Below, one piece after another: positions 4,823-6,159 of a stretch of 6,159 bases of DNA. Location: the NCBI GenBank assembly GCA_028287605.1, contig JAQBPI010000020.1, positions 1 to 6,159 of the forward strand, read 5' to 3'. This stretch comes from Chloroflexota bacterium. GTDB taxonomy: Bacteria > Chloroflexota > Dormibacteria > Aeolococcales > Aeolococcaceae. Numbering within the stretch: position 1 is the first letter of the stretch; each line of letters opens with the position of its first letter. The translations under genes were made by a program, and so were the position numbers. The notes under the pieces were generated by a model. The model was not told the origin of the DNA. It did not search any database and worked only from the letters and a program-made list of their open reading frames with translations.

Positions 4823-6102
4823 GCGGCCTGGCACCGCTGCGCGCGGTGCGCTTCGACCCCGGCGTCGTCGACCTCGGCGGCACCCTCGCGCCCCCCTACG
4901 ACGTGATCTCGACGGAGCAGCGCGAGCGCCTCTACGCCCGCGACCTGCGCAACATCGTGCGCATCGACTACGGGCGCGACGAGCCGGGCGACCGCCCCGG
5001 CGTCGTGGACCGCTACACCCGCGCCGCCGGCCACCTCCACGCCTGGCTCGGGCTCGGCGTCCTCCGCCACGATCCCCACCCGGCCGTCTACGTGGCCGAC
5101 CACGAGTTCACCGCCGCGGACGGGAGCCGCCGCACCCGCTGCGGGCTCTACCTGCGCACCCCGGCGCTGCCCTGGGACGAGGCGGCGGTGCTGCCTCACG
5201 AGCGCACCCTCCGCGGCCCCAAGGAGGACCGCCTGGCGCTGATGCGGGCGACCCGGATGCAGACCAGCGCGGTCTTCTCGCTCTGGGACTCGGCTCCCGG
5301 CATCGACGAGGCGATGGCGGCGGCCACCGAGCGCGAGCCCGACGCCGAGGGCACCACCGAGGGCGAGGTCGGCGACGAGCACCACCGCCTCTGGGTGGTC
5401 GACGACCCCGCCCGGCTGGGCGCCGTGCTGGAGGCGCTGGGGCCCAGCCGGCTGTACATCGCCGACGGACATCACCGCTTCGAGACCGCCGCCACGTACG
5501 CCGCCGAGCGCCGCGCCGCCGAGCCCGGCGCGGACGCCGGCGCCGACTTCGGCATGACCCTGCTCCACCTCTGCGCCGCCACCGACCCCAGCATCGAGGT
5601 GCTCCCCACCCACCGGCTGGTGCGCCCCGCCCCGGGGGTCCCCGACCGCGTCGCCGACCTGCTCGACCGGCTCGACGGCACCTTCCGGGCCGACCCTGCG
5701 GGCAGCCTGGCGGAGGCGGTCGACGCCGCCCGCCGCCACCGCGACGGCGAGCACGCCCTCGCCGTGGCGGGGTCGGACGGAGCCTTCCTGCTCCGCGCCC
5801 CCCGGCGGGCCGGCGCCTCGCCGCGCGCCGCCCTCGACGTCTCGGTGCTCCAGGAGCTGATCCTCGAGCGGGCCTGCGGGCTCGACGCCGATGCGGTGGC
5901 GGGCGGCGCGCTGGGCTACACCCGCGGCGTCGAGGAGGCCGAGGAGAGCGTGGCCGCGGGCACCGCCGCGCTGGCGATCTGCCTCAACGGCTGCACCACG
6001 GCCGAGATCATCGCCGTCTCCGACGCCCGCGAGACCATGCCCCAGAAGTCCACCTACTTCTATCCCAAGGTGCCCACCGGGCTGGTGCTCTCCCCCCTCT
6101 GA
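4819..6102 (+). CDS. DUF1015 family protein, function unknown
   Basis: This uncharacterised family is often found near serine genes, from memory. The product is 427 residues if read from CTG at 4819. Family landmarks are PLRAVRFDP (6-14), APPYDVIS (24-31), NIVRIDYG (45-52), LPHERT (125-130) and PKEDR (134-138). Further on come IADGHHRFETA (214-224), LPTHRLV (262-268) and the C-terminal RETMPQKSTYFYPKVPTG (404-421). The N-terminal family motif requires initiation before residue 6, but no in-frame ATG, GTG or TTG exists there. The choices are CTG at 4819, overlapping the serA TGA with GGGAA eight bases upstream, or GTG at 4846, which would cut off PLRAV. The GHHR element resembles the ParB/sulfiredoxin fold motif also seen in archaeal free-serine kinase. 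A role in serine or phosphoserine metabolism is inferred from this and from the operon. The family call is secure; the start and function are not. Confidence 0.92.
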   Translation: MSGLAPLRAVRFDPGVVDLGGTLAPPYDVISTEQRERLYARDLRNIVRIDYGRDEPGDRPGVVDRYTRAAGHLHAWLGLGVLRHDPHPAVYVADHEFTAADGSRRTRCGLYLRTPALPWDEAAVLPHERTLRGPKEDRLALMRATRMQTSAVFSLWDSAPGIDEAMAAATEREPDAEGTTEGEVGDEHHRLWVVDDPARLGAVLEALGPSRLYIADGHHRFETAATYAAERRAAEPGADAGADFGMTLLHLCAATDPSIEVLPTHRLVRPAPGVPDRVADLLDRLDGTFRADPAGSLAEAVDAARRHRDGEHALAVAGSDGAFLLRAPRRAGASPRAALDVSVLQELILERACGLDADAVAGGALGYTRGVEEAEESVAAGTAALAICLNGCTTAEIIAVSDARETMPQKSTYFYPKVPTGLVLSPL

Positions 6103-6159
6103 GGGAGGACCCGCGAGAGCGGGACGCGCGGCTGACACAGAGGGTGCGCTACATTCCCG
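6103..6159 (+). other. Downstream tail with weak hairpin, no gene
   Basis: After the DUF1015 stop a 5-bp stem CCCGC-GAGA-GCGGG (6110-6123) with a GNRA-type loop is visible. It is too short and lacks a T-run, so it is only a weak terminator candidate. TACATT (6150-6155) resembles a -10 box, but CTGACA (6132-6137) lies just 12 bases upstream of it, too close for a normal promoter. The next gene is beyond the window. Confidence 0.3.

Noticed and set aside
3065..4834. 589-codon antisense frame opposite serA
   Set aside because: It mirrors the coding strand at high GC, is rich in Gly, Ala, Val, Asp and His without recognisable domains, and conflicts with a complete SerA.
4729..6138. 469-codon antisense frame opposite the DUF1015 gene
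   Set aside because: Same shadow behaviour. The + strand has clear DUF1015 motifs along its whole length.
6132..6155. Promoter made of CTGACA and TACATT
   Set aside because: The spacer is only 12 bases, too short for a sigma-70-type promoter, and no gene start is visible before the window ends.
1..6159. Mobile element, tRNA or rRNA genes
   Set aside because: No transposase, integrase, terminal repeats, tRNA-like cloverleaf or rRNA sequence was recognised on either strand.

Overview
The window is very GC-rich bacterial chromosomal DNA. It has strong GGAGG-type ribosome binding sites, frequent GTG starts and codons heavily biased to G or C at the third position. This suits a high-GC Actinomycetota-like or Chloroflexota/Dormibacterota-like bacterium, but the lineage cannot be fixed from the sequence alone. 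All supported genes are on the + strand. The long antisense frames are GC-driven shadows.

Layout: positions 1-607 hold no convincing protein gene. They contain a G-run/C-run hairpin (135-157), a degenerate tandem array of eleven contiguous units of about 28 nt (165-478), and a structured leader (about 518-607) ahead of the first gene. Next comes the ribosomal/replication cluster rpsF (608-1066), ssb (1066-1524) and rpsR (1591-1824). rpsF and ssb overlap by one base, and a perfect GC hairpin lies between ssb and rpsR. rplI, which often follows rpsR in bacteria, is absent here. A 194-nt gap (1825-2018) is packed with inverted repeats and probably separates two transcription units.

The second unit is a serine-biosynthesis-like operon: a class V PLP aminotransferase (2019-3203), D-3-phosphoglycerate dehydrogenase serA (3200-4822, ATGA overlap) and a DUF1015 protein (about 4819-6102, apparently coupled to the serA stop). 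SerA makes 3-phosphohydroxypyruvate from 3-phosphoglycerate, and the aminotransferase is the natural candidate to turn that into O-phospho-L-serine. No phosphoserine phosphatase is present. The uncharacterised DUF1015 protein occupies the remaining position and carries an ADGHHR motif that resembles the GxHR signature of the ParB/sulfiredoxin/serine-kinase fold. That makes it the most interesting gene in the window.

The last 57 bases hold a weak hairpin and no gene.
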